Counted from the first letter of the stretch, positions 41,975 through 49,918 are shown. The stretch is 64,000 bases of DNA from Algoriphagus winogradskyi (GCF_900182815.1 NZ_FXUA01000002.1:558001-622000), one strand, 5' to 3'. Made by a program: numbers and translations. The notes: generated from the sequence alone by a model not told the origin.

Positions 41975-44485
41975 TTACCAAGGTCTAGGCATTTTTTGAT
42001 CTCTCATCGGAACGAATACCAAACTGTCGTCGGTCTCATCAGAGTTGACAAAGGGCTTAAATCGCTTCATCATTTGTGGATCTTCGATGGCTTCTTTCCA
42101 TTCGCAGGCATATCGCTGCACCAGTTCCTCCATTTCTGCTTCCAGTTCCTCGCCGATTCCGAGGCTATCTTCTACCACTACTTTTTTCAAATAGTCAATT
42201 CCACCTTCCAGTTTTTCCAGCCAAGGAGCTGTCCGCTGAAGGGGAGCAGCAGTTCTGATGTAATAGACCAGGAATCTATCTAAGTATTTGATGCAGGTTT
42301 CGTCATCCAGTTTCTCTGCCAAAAGGATTGCGTGCTTCGGTGTAGCTCCGCCGTTTCCACAGACGAAGAGGTTCCATCCACCTTCCACTGCGATGACCCC
42401 AAAGTCCTTTCCTCTTGCCTCGGCGCATTCACGGATACATCCGGATACGCCACCTTTAAGCTTATGCGGGGAACGAAGACCTTTGTAGCGCTCTTCGATT
42501 CGGATCGCAAAGCTTACGCTGTCATGCAAACCGTATCTGCACCAAGTCGAGCCAACACAGCTTTTGACTGTCCTAAGTGATTTGCCGTAGGCGTGACCGC
42601 TTTCGAAGCCAGCATCGATGAGTTCTTTCCAAATCATCGGCAACTCATGAAGCTGGGCACCAAAAAGATCAATACGCTGACCTCCTGTGATTTTGGTGTA
42701 GAGATCGTATTTCTTTGCGACTTGCCCCAAAACCATCAGTTTCTCTGGAGTAATCTCTCCGCCCGGTACTCGAGGCACTACTGAGTATGTGCCGTTTCTC
42801 TGAATATTTGCCAAAAATCTGTCGTTCGAATCCTGAATAGGTGCCTGGCGATTGGCTGTTTCCATGTAGATACTGGCGAAAATGGAAGCCAAAACAGGTT
42901 TGCAGGTCTCACAACCATGGCCTTTGCCATGTCGATCCAGTGCTTCGTCAAAATCCATAATGCTTTGAAGCTTCACTAAATCGTACATTTCCTGACGGCT
43001 GTATTCGAAGTGCTCACAAATGGTTTCCTTCACTTCCTGCCCCATGGACTTTAAAGTCTCTTTCACCAAGTCGGTCACCATTGGTTTGCAGCCGCCGCAA
43101 GAGCTCGAGGCTTTGGTGCTCTTTACCACATCTGAGAATGAACAGCAGGAGCCGCTCGTGATGGAATCACAGATGGTTCCTTTACTTACTGCTTCACACG
43201 AGCAGATTTGTGCTGTATCCGGTAGATCGAGTACTGAACCCAAAGCACTTTTGCTCTCTCCACCTCTGGAACCCAAGATCAAATCTTCCGGATTCTCAGG
43301 AAGCTTCATGGCATTGATGTAAAGCTGAAACAGGGTGTTGTAATCGGAGGAATCTCCAACCATGATGCCTCCAAGGAGCTTCGAACCATCTTTGGCTATA
43401 TTGATTCTTTTGTAAACTCCTCGTTGCTTGTTTTCATAGACAATCGCGGTGACCTCATCGTTTTCGATAAAAGGGTCTCCAAAAGAAGCCACTTCTGTAC
43501 CTACCAGTTTCAGCTGGGTGGACATATCTATGGAAGGACTCATGAGTTTTTCTCCTCCGGTGATTTGCTCCACCGCCACTCCAGCCATCTCATAGCCTGG
43601 AGCAACTAATCCGTAGATGCCATTATTATAAAGTGCCACTTCTCCGATAGCATAGATCGCCGGATCTGAGGTTTCCATTTTATTGTTTACATAGACTCCG
43701 CCGCGTTCACCTGTTTTTAGACCGCATTTCACCGCCAATTCATCTCGCGGGCGAATTCCAGCGGAAATAATCAGCATGTCTGTTTGAAGTGAGGTTTCGT
43801 CCGTAAAATTGATTTTTTCGATACCTTCTTCACCGATGATTTCCTGGGAGTTTTTGCCAAGATGAATTTTCATCCCAAGGCTCTCAATCTTTCTCTGAAG
43901 CATATCACTGGCAGCTTTGTCCAGTTGACGAGGCATCAAGCGGGGAGCAAATTCGACTACGTCTGTCTGCATGCCTAGTTCTTTTGCTGCATTTGCAGCT
44001 TCCAAGCCTAGCAGTCCGCCGCCAAGGACGGAAGCCTTGAACTTACCATCATTCTTCAGTTTCTGCGCGTAATCCTTGATCGCGTCAAGATCTTCGATGG
44101 TTCTGTAGATAAATACGCCTGGCTTGTCTACTCCTTTGATGTTTGGAACGAAGCAGGAAGAACCGGTTGCTAAAACCAGGTAGTCATATTCGAAATAATC
44201 ATGCTTATGGGTAAACACACGCTTAGATTCATTTTCGATATCAGTGATCATTTCACCTGTTCGAAGTGTGATACCGTTTTCAGCATACCATTCGCGAGTA
44301 GCCAAAAGCAGCTTATCCGCAGAGTCTAGAGAGAAGTATTCACTCAGATGGACACGATCGTATGCCGGTCTGGATTCCTCGCCGAACACGGTAATCTCAA
44401 ACTCATCGCGAAGTGGGTGAGTAGCTAGTTTTTCGCAAAACTTATACCCCACCATTCCATTTCCTATGACAATAACTTTCTTCAT
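41975..44485 (-). CDS. nirB: NADH-dependent nitrite reductase large subunit NirB
   Basis: 836 aa, the full family length. FAD and NADH binding motifs are at the N-terminus (KVIVIGNGMVGYKF, then ASVLGGGLLGLEAANAA). A BFD-type 2Fe2S domain is in the middle (CSCEAVSKG, CGGCK). The C-terminal nitrite/sulfite reductase domains carry C-x5-C (SCVGSTWC) and C-x3-C (GCIREC) for the 4Fe4S-siroheme site. It reduces nitrite to ammonium. It heads the nirB-nirD-DUF4202-kinase run and has a 7-2-7 inverted repeat and a TATATTTG box just upstream. Confidence 0.96.
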   Translation of the reverse strand: MKKVIVIGNGMVGYKFCEKLATHPLRDEFEITVFGEESRPAYDRVHLSEYFSLDSADKLLLATREWYAENGITLRTGEMITDIENESKRVFTHKHDYFEYDYLVLATGSSCFVPNIKGVDKPGVFIYRTIEDLDAIKDYAQKLKNDGKFKASVLGGGLLGLEAANAAKELGMQTDVVEFAPRLMPRQLDKAASDMLQRKIESLGMKIHLGKNSQEIIGEEGIEKINFTDETSLQTDMLIISAGIRPRDELAVKCGLKTGERGGVYVNNKMETSDPAIYAIGEVALYNNGIYGLVAPGYEMAGVAVEQITGGEKLMSPSIDMSTQLKLVGTEVASFGDPFIENDEVTAIVYENKQRGVYKRINIAKDGSKLLGGIMVGDSSDYNTLFQLYINAMKLPENPEDLILGSRGGESKSALGSVLDLPDTAQICSCEAVSKGTICDSITSGSCCSFSDVVKSTKASSSCGGCKPMVTDLVKETLKSMGQEVKETICEHFEYSRQEMYDLVKLQSIMDFDEALDRHGKGHGCETCKPVLASIFASIYMETANRQAPIQDSNDRFLANIQRNGTYSVVPRVPGGEITPEKLMVLGQVAKKYDLYTKITGGQRIDLFGAQLHELPMIWKELIDAGFESGHAYGKSLRTVKSCVGSTWCRYGLHDSVSFAIRIEERYKGLRSPHKLKGGVSGCIRECAEARGKDFGVIAVEGGWNLFVCGNGGATPKHAILLAEKLDDETCIKYLDRFLVYYIRTAAPLQRTAPWLEKLEGGIDYLKKVVVEDSLGIGEELEAEMEELVQRYACEWKEAIEDPQMMKRFKPFVNSDETDDSLVFVPMRDQKMPRPW

Positions 44486-44504
44486 GGCTACGTAATTTAG
44501 AGCT

Positions 44505-44512
44505 CAAATATA
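44505..44512 (-). promoter_or_regulatory. Candidate -7 box of nirB
   Basis: The minus strand reads TATATTTG, an exact TAnnTTTG match, about 20 bp upstream of the nirB ATG. It overlaps the operator by two bases. Confidence 0.55.
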
Positions 44513-44526
44513 AGTATAAATACGTA
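44511..44526. promoter_or_regulatory. Candidate NarL-like operator, nirB promoter
   Basis: TAAGTAT-AA-ATACGTA is identical to the site before the nitrate transporter. The identity continues through 19 bases (to ...GTAATT). Its centre is about 33 bp upstream of the nirB ATG. Confidence 0.65.
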
Positions 44527-44549
44527 ATTCAAAAGAAAATATAAAATAA

Positions 44550-44570
44550 ATACTTACTTATAATAAGTAT
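44550..44570. promoter_or_regulatory. Everted half-site pair upstream of nirB
   Basis: ATACTTA (44550-44556) and TAAGTAT (44564-44570) are the same heptamers in outward orientation, separated by 7 bp. They lie about 35 bp upstream of the main operator, similar to the spacing of the two porin sites. Confidence 0.4.
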
Positions 44571-44802
44571 TGAAATAAGGCCTTGAAAAGCATATATCTG
44601 CCTCTATTTAAATTTAGATCATGTTTTATTTGTTCAGAATTATCCCGATACGTATTTTTTTCTCTTACAAAGAGGCGATAAATACGTAAGTGGTTTCTTT
44701 AGAAAAGTGGGGTGTGATGTAAATTCAGGCAGTATGGAATAAAGGGCGTTCCAATTATTTCTTTTATCTCGCTCTTTCAGAGCTTTTTGATTTATATTAA
44801 TT

Positions 44803-44856
44803 AAAAATTCCCAGCCCTCCAGGCTGGGCTATAATATTTGAGGCTTTCAGCCCTAT
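44803..44856 (+). repeat. Intergenic repeat with hairpins (CCCAGCC-ctcca-GGCTGGG)
   Basis: CCCAGCC (44810-44816) and GGCTGGG (44822-44828) form a perfect hairpin. It is followed by GGCTTTCAGCC (44842-44852), a second small hairpin. This type of GGCTGGG / GGCTTTCAGCC element is common between genes in several bacterial phyla. Only one copy is in the window. Confidence 0.5.
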
Positions 44857-44927
44857 GCGTATTAATTAATTATTCCGATAATCTGATAGAACCTGATTGG
44901 ATAATCATATTAAATTACTGCATAGTT

Positions 44928-44967
44928 TCCTCTGCGAAACCTCTGCGCTCACTGCGGTTAAAAAAGA
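44928..44967 (-). repeat. Dispersed intergenic repeat (AACCGC...CGCAGAG family), copy 2
   Basis: CCTCTGCGAAACCTCTGCGC and the following TCACTGCGGTTAAAAAAG are the reverse orientation of the element at 38304-38350. Shared blocks are TTTTTTAACCGC and repeated CGCAGAG. Confidence 0.6.
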
Positions 44968-44978
44968 TTGACTTTAAT

Positions 44979-45008
44979 CAAAAAAAGCACCCCAAGATGA
45001 GGTGCTTT
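44979..45008 (-). terminator. Intrinsic terminator of ndk
   Basis: AAAGCACC and GGTGCTTT form an 8-bp stem with a 9-nt loop, followed on the minus strand by a T run. It starts 21 bp after the ndk stop. Confidence 0.85.
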
Positions 45009-45029
45009 CAATTTTATTTTCGGTAAGAA

Positions 45030-45452
45030 TTAACCTACTCTTTCGATTTGAGAGAAGTAGAATGCTCCTTCGATAGCAGCGTTTTCGTCTGAGTCAGAAC
45101 CGTGCACTGCATTTGCTTCGATCGACTTAGCAAAGATCTTACGGATAGTACCTTCTGCTGCATCAGCAGGATTAGTAGCACCGATCAATTTTCTGAAATC
45201 TTCCACTGCATTGTCTTTTTCCAAGATAGCAGCGATGATAGGTCCAGAAGACATATATGCGCATAGATCAGCGTAGAATGGTCTTTCTGAGTGAACTTCG
45301 TAGAATTTACCTGCGATAGCTGGAGTCAATTGGGTAGCTTTCATGGCTACGATTTTGAAGCCTGCTTCTTCGATCATTTTAAGGATTGCTCCAGAATTGC
45401 CTGCAGAGAAAGCGTCAGGCTTGATCATGGTGAATGTTCTGTTAGTTGCCAT
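45030..45452 (-). CDS. ndk: Nucleoside diphosphate kinase
   Basis: 140 aa, the usual length. It transfers the gamma phosphate between nucleotides through a phosphohistidine. The active-site motif NAVHGSDS is present near residue 116, with the typical start [10 protein letters not shown] and [16 protein letters not shown] candidate -7 box (TATTTTTG on the minus strand) is at 45485-45492. It is divergent from nrnA. Confidence 0.97.
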   Translation of the reverse strand: MATNRTFTMIKPDAFSAGNSGAILKMIEEAGFKIVAMKATQLTPAIAGKFYEVHSERPFYADLCAYMSSGPIIAAILEKDNAVEDFRKLIGATNPADAAEGTIRKIFAKSIEANAVHGSDSDENAAIEGAFYFSQIERVG

Positions 45453-45627
45453 GTTATTGGTATTTCATTGGTTTAAATCGGGCGCAAAAATAGACTTTTT
45501 CATTACAATCTCCATAATAACTTTTGTATTTATCGCTTACCTGCTTCATTATCAGCAGGCTACTATAATTGGGAATTGTCAAAAAATTCCTGACCTTTGC
45601 GAGCTACAAGAGCCAAAAAGCAGCTAA
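45451..45627 (+). CDS. Possible small single-pass membrane protein
   Basis: 58 codons from ATG 45451 to a stop that directly abuts the nrnA ATG (45628). A hydrophobic segment ([19 protein letters not shown]) is followed by a short tail with two cysteines ([18 protein letters not shown]). The tight junction with nrnA is the main argument for it. Against it, the region must hold the ndk promoter, the start overlaps the ndk start codon, and no homologue is recognised. Confidence 0.3.
   Translation: MLLVFHWFKSGAKIDFFITISIITFVFIAYLLHYQQATIIGNCQKIPDLCELQEPKSS
45485..45492 (-). promoter_or_regulatory. Candidate -7 box of ndk
   Basis: The minus strand reads TATTTTTG, an exact TAnnTTTG match, about 33 bp upstream of the ndk ATG. 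Confidence 0.5.
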
Positions 45628-46671
45628 ATGTATAAAATGGAAGCTTTAGCCTCGTTTAAGAGAGAGATATCTTCACCCAAAAAAATATTCATTACAACTC
45701 ACGTCAAGCCTGATGCCGACGCATTGGGATCTTCCTTGGGATTGGCTAATTACCTGCTCAAGAAAGGACATGAAGTGACTGTAGTGACTCCATCGGATTA
45801 TCCTTCGTTTCTTAATTGGATGAAAGGCAATGATTCTGTGTTGGATTTTAGTAATCCCCTACACACTGAACTTGCTACCAAAAAGTTAAATGAAGCTGAT
45901 ATAATTTTCTGTTTGGATTTCTCTGTCTTAAATAGGGTAAATGAATTAGGCGAAATGATCCGGAACTCGGATGCATATACCGTCAACATTGACCATCATC
46001 AAGATCCTGAAGACTTTGCTGACTATCGTATATGGAGTACGGAAGCCGCAGCTACCTGTGAATTGGTGTATGAAATGGTGGTACAGCTCGGCGATGAAAA
46101 TCTCCTGGATAAGGACATAGCAGAATGCCTATACGCTGGTATTATGACTGATACGGGTGGATTTAGACATCCTAATACCACCAAGAATGTTCATTTAGTT
46201 GTTGCAGAATTGTTGGATTTGGGAGCGGATAGTTCTCAGATTGCCAATTGGATTTACGATTCCAATTCTGTTAACAGGTTGAAATTTATCGGCTTTGCGA
46301 TCAGCCGCCGTCTAGTAGTTCACGAGGAACTTCATATGGCCTATTTTGCGATCAGCAAAAAAGATCTTAAAAAATATCAAAGCCGTACTGGCGATACCGA
46401 AGGTTTAGTCAATTATGCATTATCTTTGGACGGGATAAAGCTGGCTGCCCTATTTTCGGAACGCGAAGATGGTATCAAAATTTCCTTTAGGTCGTCCAGT
46501 GAGGTAGCTGTTAATAAATTTGCAGCAGAATATTTCGATGGGGGTGGACATAAAAATGCCTCTGGAGGCAAGTCAATGTTAAGCCTAAAAGATACAGTTG
46601 AGCGATTTGAGTCGTTAGTAGAAGAACATCAGGAAGAGTTATTCCGAGTTGTTCCAGCTACAGTCGGATAA
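45628..46671 (+). CDS. nrnA: DHH family phosphoesterase NrnA-like (oligoribonuclease / pAp phosphatase)
   Basis: 347 aa. The DHH domain has TTHVKPDADALGSSLGLA (metal-binding His and Asp), FCLDFS, and NIDHHQDP (DHH motif). The DHHA1 C-terminal domain ends with YFDGGGHKNASGGKS, the GGGH motif. Such proteins degrade nanoRNA of 2-5 nt and dephosphorylate pAp. The start is ATG 45628; Met 4 (45637) is an alternative. It is followed by the FKBP genes after about 140 bp. Confidence 0.9.
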   Translation: MYKMEALASFKREISSPKKIFITTHVKPDADALGSSLGLANYLLKKGHEVTVVTPSDYPSFLNWMKGNDSVLDFSNPLHTELATKKLNEADIIFCLDFSVLNRVNELGEMIRNSDAYTVNIDHHQDPEDFADYRIWSTEAAATCELVYEMVVQLGDENLLDKDIAECLYAGIMTDTGGFRHPNTTKNVHLVVAELLDLGADSSQIANWIYDSNSVNRLKFIGFAISRRLVVHEELHMAYFAISKKDLKKYQSRTGDTEGLVNYALSLDGIKLAALFSEREDGIKISFRSSSEVAVNKFAAEYFDGGGHKNASGGKSMLSLKDTVERFESLVEEHQEELFRVVPATVG

Positions 46672-46724
46672 ATAGCTTACAGCCCTCCCAAATAAATAGT
46701 AAAAATCACTCATCCATCCTTTAT

Positions 46725-46813
46725 GAAATCGAGCGAAACCCAGAAGTCAAACAATGGGATGATTATAATATAAGCGAGATTCCATATGACCTTTGAAAAA
46801 CAAGTATAATCAA
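46725..46813 (+). promoter_or_regulatory. Conserved leader or promoter block, copy B
   Basis: The same ordered pieces as at 665-753 are present: GAAATCGAGC (46725-46734), TGGGATGA (46755-46762), GCGAGATTC (46774-46782) and TATGACCTTTGA. The last two pieces keep the exact 11-nt distance and the ATG follows at the same distance within one base. CCCA before TGGG could add a second pairing here. Confidence 0.45.
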
Positions 46814-47737
46814 ATGAAAAATTCAAAAAGCCTTTTGGCAATTCTAGCTCTTATGATAGGAGCAATCAGCTTGACTTCATGCAATAAGACCAAAGTCACT
46901 GAAAAAGATGGTATCGAATACACCTATGTTAAAGAAGGGAATGAAAAAGCTCCAAATGGAGAGTATTTACTATATAATCTTGAAGTTCTAACTGCAACTG
47001 ATTCCGTGATTATATCTACGCTAGAACAACCTTTTCCAGGGTATGTGCAAGCAAATGATTCTATGGAGGTTACAAATGGAATGGATGAGATATTCCTAAA
47101 TCTTAAAAAGGGCGATAGTATCGCTTTTGAATCAACTGCGAAAACAATTTTTGGTGGTAATTATCCTCCGTTCATGAAAGAAGACGATTTGGTTAAAGTA
47201 AGACTAGGGGCGTTTGAAATCATGAATCAAGAGGGAATTCAGGCATACTATGAGAAAGTAATGGCTGCGGAAGAAGTAAAAAGAACTGAAAGAGCGGCTG
47301 AAAGAATCATTGAAGAAGATAAAATCATTCAAGATTACCTAAAAGAAAAAGGTCTTGAAGCACAGAAAACTGAGAGTGGTCTGTATTATATCATCGAAGA
47401 AGAAGGAACTGGCGATCCGGTGACTCCGGGTACCTCTATGTCTGTGCATTATGCTGGATATTTGATTGACGGTAGTTTGTTTGACACTTCTATCGAGGCA
47501 ATTGCTAAAGAAAATGGAATCTTCAATGAAGGAAGACCTTATGAGCCTCTTCCCGTAGCTGTCGGCATGGGTCAGGTAATTCCAGGTTGGGATGAAGGGC
47601 TACTTTTATTGAAAAAAGGTTCAAAGGGTAAATTCCTTATCCCTTCTCCACTTGGATATGGTGAAAACGCTATGGGAGACAGAATTCCTGCAAATTCAAT
47701 CCTTATTTTCGACGTAGATGTAGCGGATGTAAAGTAA
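46814..47737 (+). CDS. FKBP-type peptidyl-prolyl isomerase lipoprotein (first of three)
   Basis: 307 aa from ATG 46814; an upstream TTG at 46793 falls in the conserved leader. A lipoprotein signal ends at LTSC (near residue 23). The N-terminal half is a helical and FKBP-like region (GEYLLYNLEVLTATDSVI). The C-terminal FKBP domain is complete: TGDPVTPGTSMSVHYAGYLIDGSLFDTS, VIPGWDEGLLLLKKGSKGKFLIPSPLGYGE and IPANSILIFDVDV. It probably assists folding at the outer membrane. It resembles GldI-type lipoproteins but the match is not exclusive. Confidence 0.9.
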   Translation: MKNSKSLLAILALMIGAISLTSCNKTKVTEKDGIEYTYVKEGNEKAPNGEYLLYNLEVLTATDSVIISTLEQPFPGYVQANDSMEVTNGMDEIFLNLKKGDSIAFESTAKTIFGGNYPPFMKEDDLVKVRLGAFEIMNQEGIQAYYEKVMAAEEVKRTERAAERIIEEDKIIQDYLKEKGLEAQKTESGLYYIIEEEGTGDPVTPGTSMSVHYAGYLIDGSLFDTSIEAIAKENGIFNEGRPYEPLPVAVGMGQVIPGWDEGLLLLKKGSKGKFLIPSPLGYGENAMGDRIPANSILIFDVDVADVK

Positions 47738-47785
47738 CATACGTATTGAAGCTATAGTCAGCCCGTTTAAACAAAACCAACTACA

Positions 47786-48337
47786 ATGAAATTTAGATTA
47801 TTTTCCATTTTAAGCTTGATTGCTGGAAGTTTAGCATTTGTATCTTGCATTGATGAGGAGGCTACTGATGCCACAATCCTTGCAAACGATAAAGCTGCCA
47901 TACTTGCATACGTCGATACCACTACGATAGTCAATGTGAAGGAATTTCACGATGAGGCTTCAGGTATAAGAATAATTTGGCAACTTGAAGCTCAGCCTGA
48001 TACCATTTCTGAATTTTACTCAACAGATACGGTAACTGTAAATTACACGGGAAAATTCCTAACTAATCAGGTCTTTGAAACAACTGTTGAATCTGTAGCC
48101 AAGGCTAATGGGATATATAATCAAAACAAAAATTACGAGCCAGTTCAGTTTATTTTAGGAGGAGTTATTGCAGGATTTCAGTTTGGAATTTCTCAAATGG
48201 AAACAGGTGAAAAAGCAACTGTCTTTATCCCTTCAAGATACGCATATGGAAGAAATGGTCAAGGTAATATAGGAGCAAATACACCTTTAATATTCGAGCT
48301 AGAGCTAGTAAAAGTGAATCCTGGGCCGAGAAACTAA
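47786..48337 (+). CDS. FKBP-type isomerase-like lipoprotein (second of three)
   Basis: 183 aa with a lipobox (SLAFVSCIDEE, Cys about residue 21). A single FKBP-like domain covers most of the rest: TVTVNYTGKFLTNQVFETT, VIAGFQFGISQMETGEKATVFIPSRYAYGRNG and IGANTPLIFELELVKV. The catalytic aromatic residues are partly changed (Phe instead of the usual Trp in GFQFG). It lies about 50 bp downstream of the first FKBP gene and 5 bp before the third. Confidence 0.85.
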   Translation: MKFRLFSILSLIAGSLAFVSCIDEEATDATILANDKAAILAYVDTTTIVNVKEFHDEASGIRIIWQLEAQPDTISEFYSTDTVTVNYTGKFLTNQVFETTVESVAKANGIYNQNKNYEPVQFILGGVIAGFQFGISQMETGEKATVFIPSRYAYGRNGQGNIGANTPLIFELELVKVNPGPRN

Positions 48338-48342
48338 TTAAT

Positions 48343-48900
48343 ATGATTTTACAACGAGTTAGTATTTTCTTCTTTCTGCTGATATCAATTGCATTTGTAA
48401 GCTGCGATGCTCAGAATCCTTTCGATACTGGCCCCGTCTATGATACGGCAGGGAACCTTGAGAGAGATAGCTTATTAATTGTGGAATATCTAGAGACGGC
48501 TGATATAGATAGCCTTTATCGTATTCATGATCCAAGTGGTATAGTTATTATCGTTCAAGAAGAAGGTGTCGCGTCTCGCCCAAATAGTGGAAATGTAGTA
48601 TACACTAATTACGTAGGGTCTTTAATGAGTGATGGGTCTGTTTTTGATACAAACATTGAAAATATTGCAATAGATAATGATATTTTCGTTGAGGGTCGTG
48701 ATTACGATATTTTCAGCTTTCAGCTAGGTGCTGGTAATGTAATTCAAGGATGGGACATTGCTTTTAGGCGATTAAGGTCAGGGACTAAAGCAAAACTTAT
48801 CATTCCATCTCCTTATGGGTATCGTGATTCGGAAAATAACGACAGGATACCACCTAACTCGATATTGATATTTGATGTGGATTTCAAAGGAATGGACTAA
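48343..48900 (+). CDS. FKBP-type isomerase-like lipoprotein (third of three)
   Basis: 185 aa with a lipobox (SIAFVSCDAQN). The FKBP-like domain shows NVVYTNYVGSLMSDGSVFDTN, VIQGWDIAFRRLRSGTKAKLIIPSPYGYRD and IPPNSILIFDVDFKG, including the Trp of the binding pocket. It is the last gene of the FKBP run and is followed by a strong terminator. The three proteins are similar in layout and probably arose by duplication. Confidence 0.87.
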   Translation: MILQRVSIFFFLLISIAFVSCDAQNPFDTGPVYDTAGNLERDSLLIVEYLETADIDSLYRIHDPSGIVIIVQEEGVASRPNSGNVVYTNYVGSLMSDGSVFDTNIENIAIDNDIFVEGRDYDIFSFQLGAGNVIQGWDIAFRRLRSGTKAKLIIPSPYGYRDSENNDRIPPNSILIFDVDFKGMD

Positions 48901-48906
48901 AATATA

Positions 48907-48938
48907 AAGGAGGGCTTCAGCAGCCCTCCTTTTTTTTG
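48907..48938 (+). terminator. Intrinsic terminator of the FKBP operon
   Basis: AAGGAGGGCT and AGCCCTCCTT form a 10-bp stem with a 5-nt loop, followed by a run of T. Confidence 0.9.
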
Positions 48939-49055
48939 ATCATACTTTTATATAAAACTGAGGCAGAGCCATTTCTGTCTTGATACCAAGGTACTTGTTA
49001 ACGTATGACTTTCGAATAATAGCTTTTGAAAGCCTTTAGCTTAAACTGTTACCTG

Positions 49056-49355
49056 TTATGTTTGGCTTTCTTGCTTTATTTTTTTACCCAAATAGTCCAA
49101 AAGAAAGAAGCTAATTAAAAAACCGATTGCAGGAACAGAAAAGAATACCATGTGCCAAAACTCAGAGTTAGCAGGAGGGTAATAATCATATAACTCAGTC
49201 TGAATAGATAGATCCCAATCTGTCATAATCCCCAGTGATGCGAGATAAATCATGTAGATAAATAGAGCCACCATCACCGCCGAAAATATCATCCCTAAAC
49301 GAATGAAAACTCTTGCTAGTTTATAACTTGGGTCGAGAGATAAGGTAGTTGTCAT
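49056..49355 (-). CDS. Small two-pass membrane protein, hypothetical
   Basis: 99 aa with two hydrophobic segments (LGMIFSAVMVALFIYMIYLA and FFSVPAIGFLISFFLLDYL) joined by an acidic aromatic loop (DWDLSIQTELYDYYPPANSEF). I do not recognise the family. The start MTTTLSLDPSYKLARVFIRLG is plausible. It stands alone between the FKBP operon and the rplS unit. Confidence 0.65.
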   Translation of the reverse strand: MTTTLSLDPSYKLARVFIRLGMIFSAVMVALFIYMIYLASLGIMTDWDLSIQTELYDYYPPANSEFWHMVFFSVPAIGFLISFFLLDYLGKKIKQESQT

Positions 49356-49497
49356 GGCGGAAAAGTTTATTAAAAATGCGTTTCAAATTGCTGCTAACCA
49401 ATTATTTAACGTTAAATCCCTTTAAAATTATCTATAGGGTCAGGTTTTTATTTATGGTAAAGACTTTAGGGAGTTGGTAAAACTTGCTTTTATCCTA

Positions 49498-49532
49498 AAT
49501 AAAAAAAGGAACTCATTGCTGAGTTCCTTTTC
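49498..49532 (-). terminator. Intrinsic terminator of rplS
   Basis: AAAGGAACTC and GAGTTCCTTT form a 10-bp stem with a 6-nt loop, followed on the minus strand by a T run. It closes the rpsP-rimM-trmD-rplS operon. Confidence 0.9.
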
Positions 49533-49552
49533 GATTTCAAACGGGAGAAATC

Positions 49553-49918
49553 TTACTTTCTCACTCTGATTTTTTCCTTGATACGTGCAGCTTTACCCTG
49601 ACGTCCTCTTAGGTAGAATAGACGAGCTCTTCTTACTTTACCTTGTCTCAATAGATCGATTTGCTCGATTGCAGGAGAGATGATAGGGAAGATTCTTTCT
49701 ACACCGATACCATTGGATATTTTTCTTACAGTGAATGTCTCACCGTTAGAGTTCGGGTTTCTACGCTGGATCACAGTTCCTTGGAACTGCTGGATACGCT
49801 CCTTGCTACCTTCTTTGATACGTACGTGTACGTTGATGGTATCGCCAGCTTTGAATGAAGGGAATTTAGCTCTAACCTCGCTGTATTCCGCTTCTACTAT
49901 TTTCATTAGATCGCTCAT
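49553..49918 (-). CDS. rplS: 50S ribosomal protein L19
   Basis: 121 aa. It lies at the 30S-50S interface. Conserved stretches include [48 protein letters not shown] and [22 protein letters not shown]. It is the last gene of the classical rpsP-rimM-trmD-rplS order, 49 bp after trmD. Confidence 0.97.
   Translation of the reverse strand: MSDLMKIVEAEYSEVRAKFPSFKAGDTINVHVRIKEGSKERIQQFQGTVIQRRNPNSNGETFTVRKISNGIGVERIFPIISPAIEQIDLLRQGKVRRARLFYLRGRQGKAARIKEKIRVRK

Larger units (their letters stand above)
44486..45029. other. 544-bp intergenic region: nirB promoter, repeats, ndk terminator
   Basis: No protein gene is supported here. From left to right it holds a half-site at 44489-44495, the -7 box and operator of nirB (44505-44526), an everted pair of half-sites (44550-44570), isolated half-sites near 44648 and 44682, two dispersed repeats (44803-44856, 44928-44967) and the ndk terminator (44979-45008). 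Confidence 0.65.

Noticed and set aside
44511-44526. NtcA-type site (GTA-N8-TAC) as explanation of the nitrate island repeats
   Set aside because: GTA and TAC are only 4 bp apart in these repeats, not 8, and the 7-2-7 layout fits a NarL-type protein better.
45343-45450. N-terminal extension of the small ORF upstream of nrnA
   Set aside because: This part is antisense to ndk coding sequence; only the intergenic part is considered as a weak candidate.
47743-47751. Isolated ATACGTATT between FKBP genes as a regulator site
   Set aside because: A single TACGTAT also occurs in coding DNA (e.g. near 31708), so isolated half-sites are not informative.
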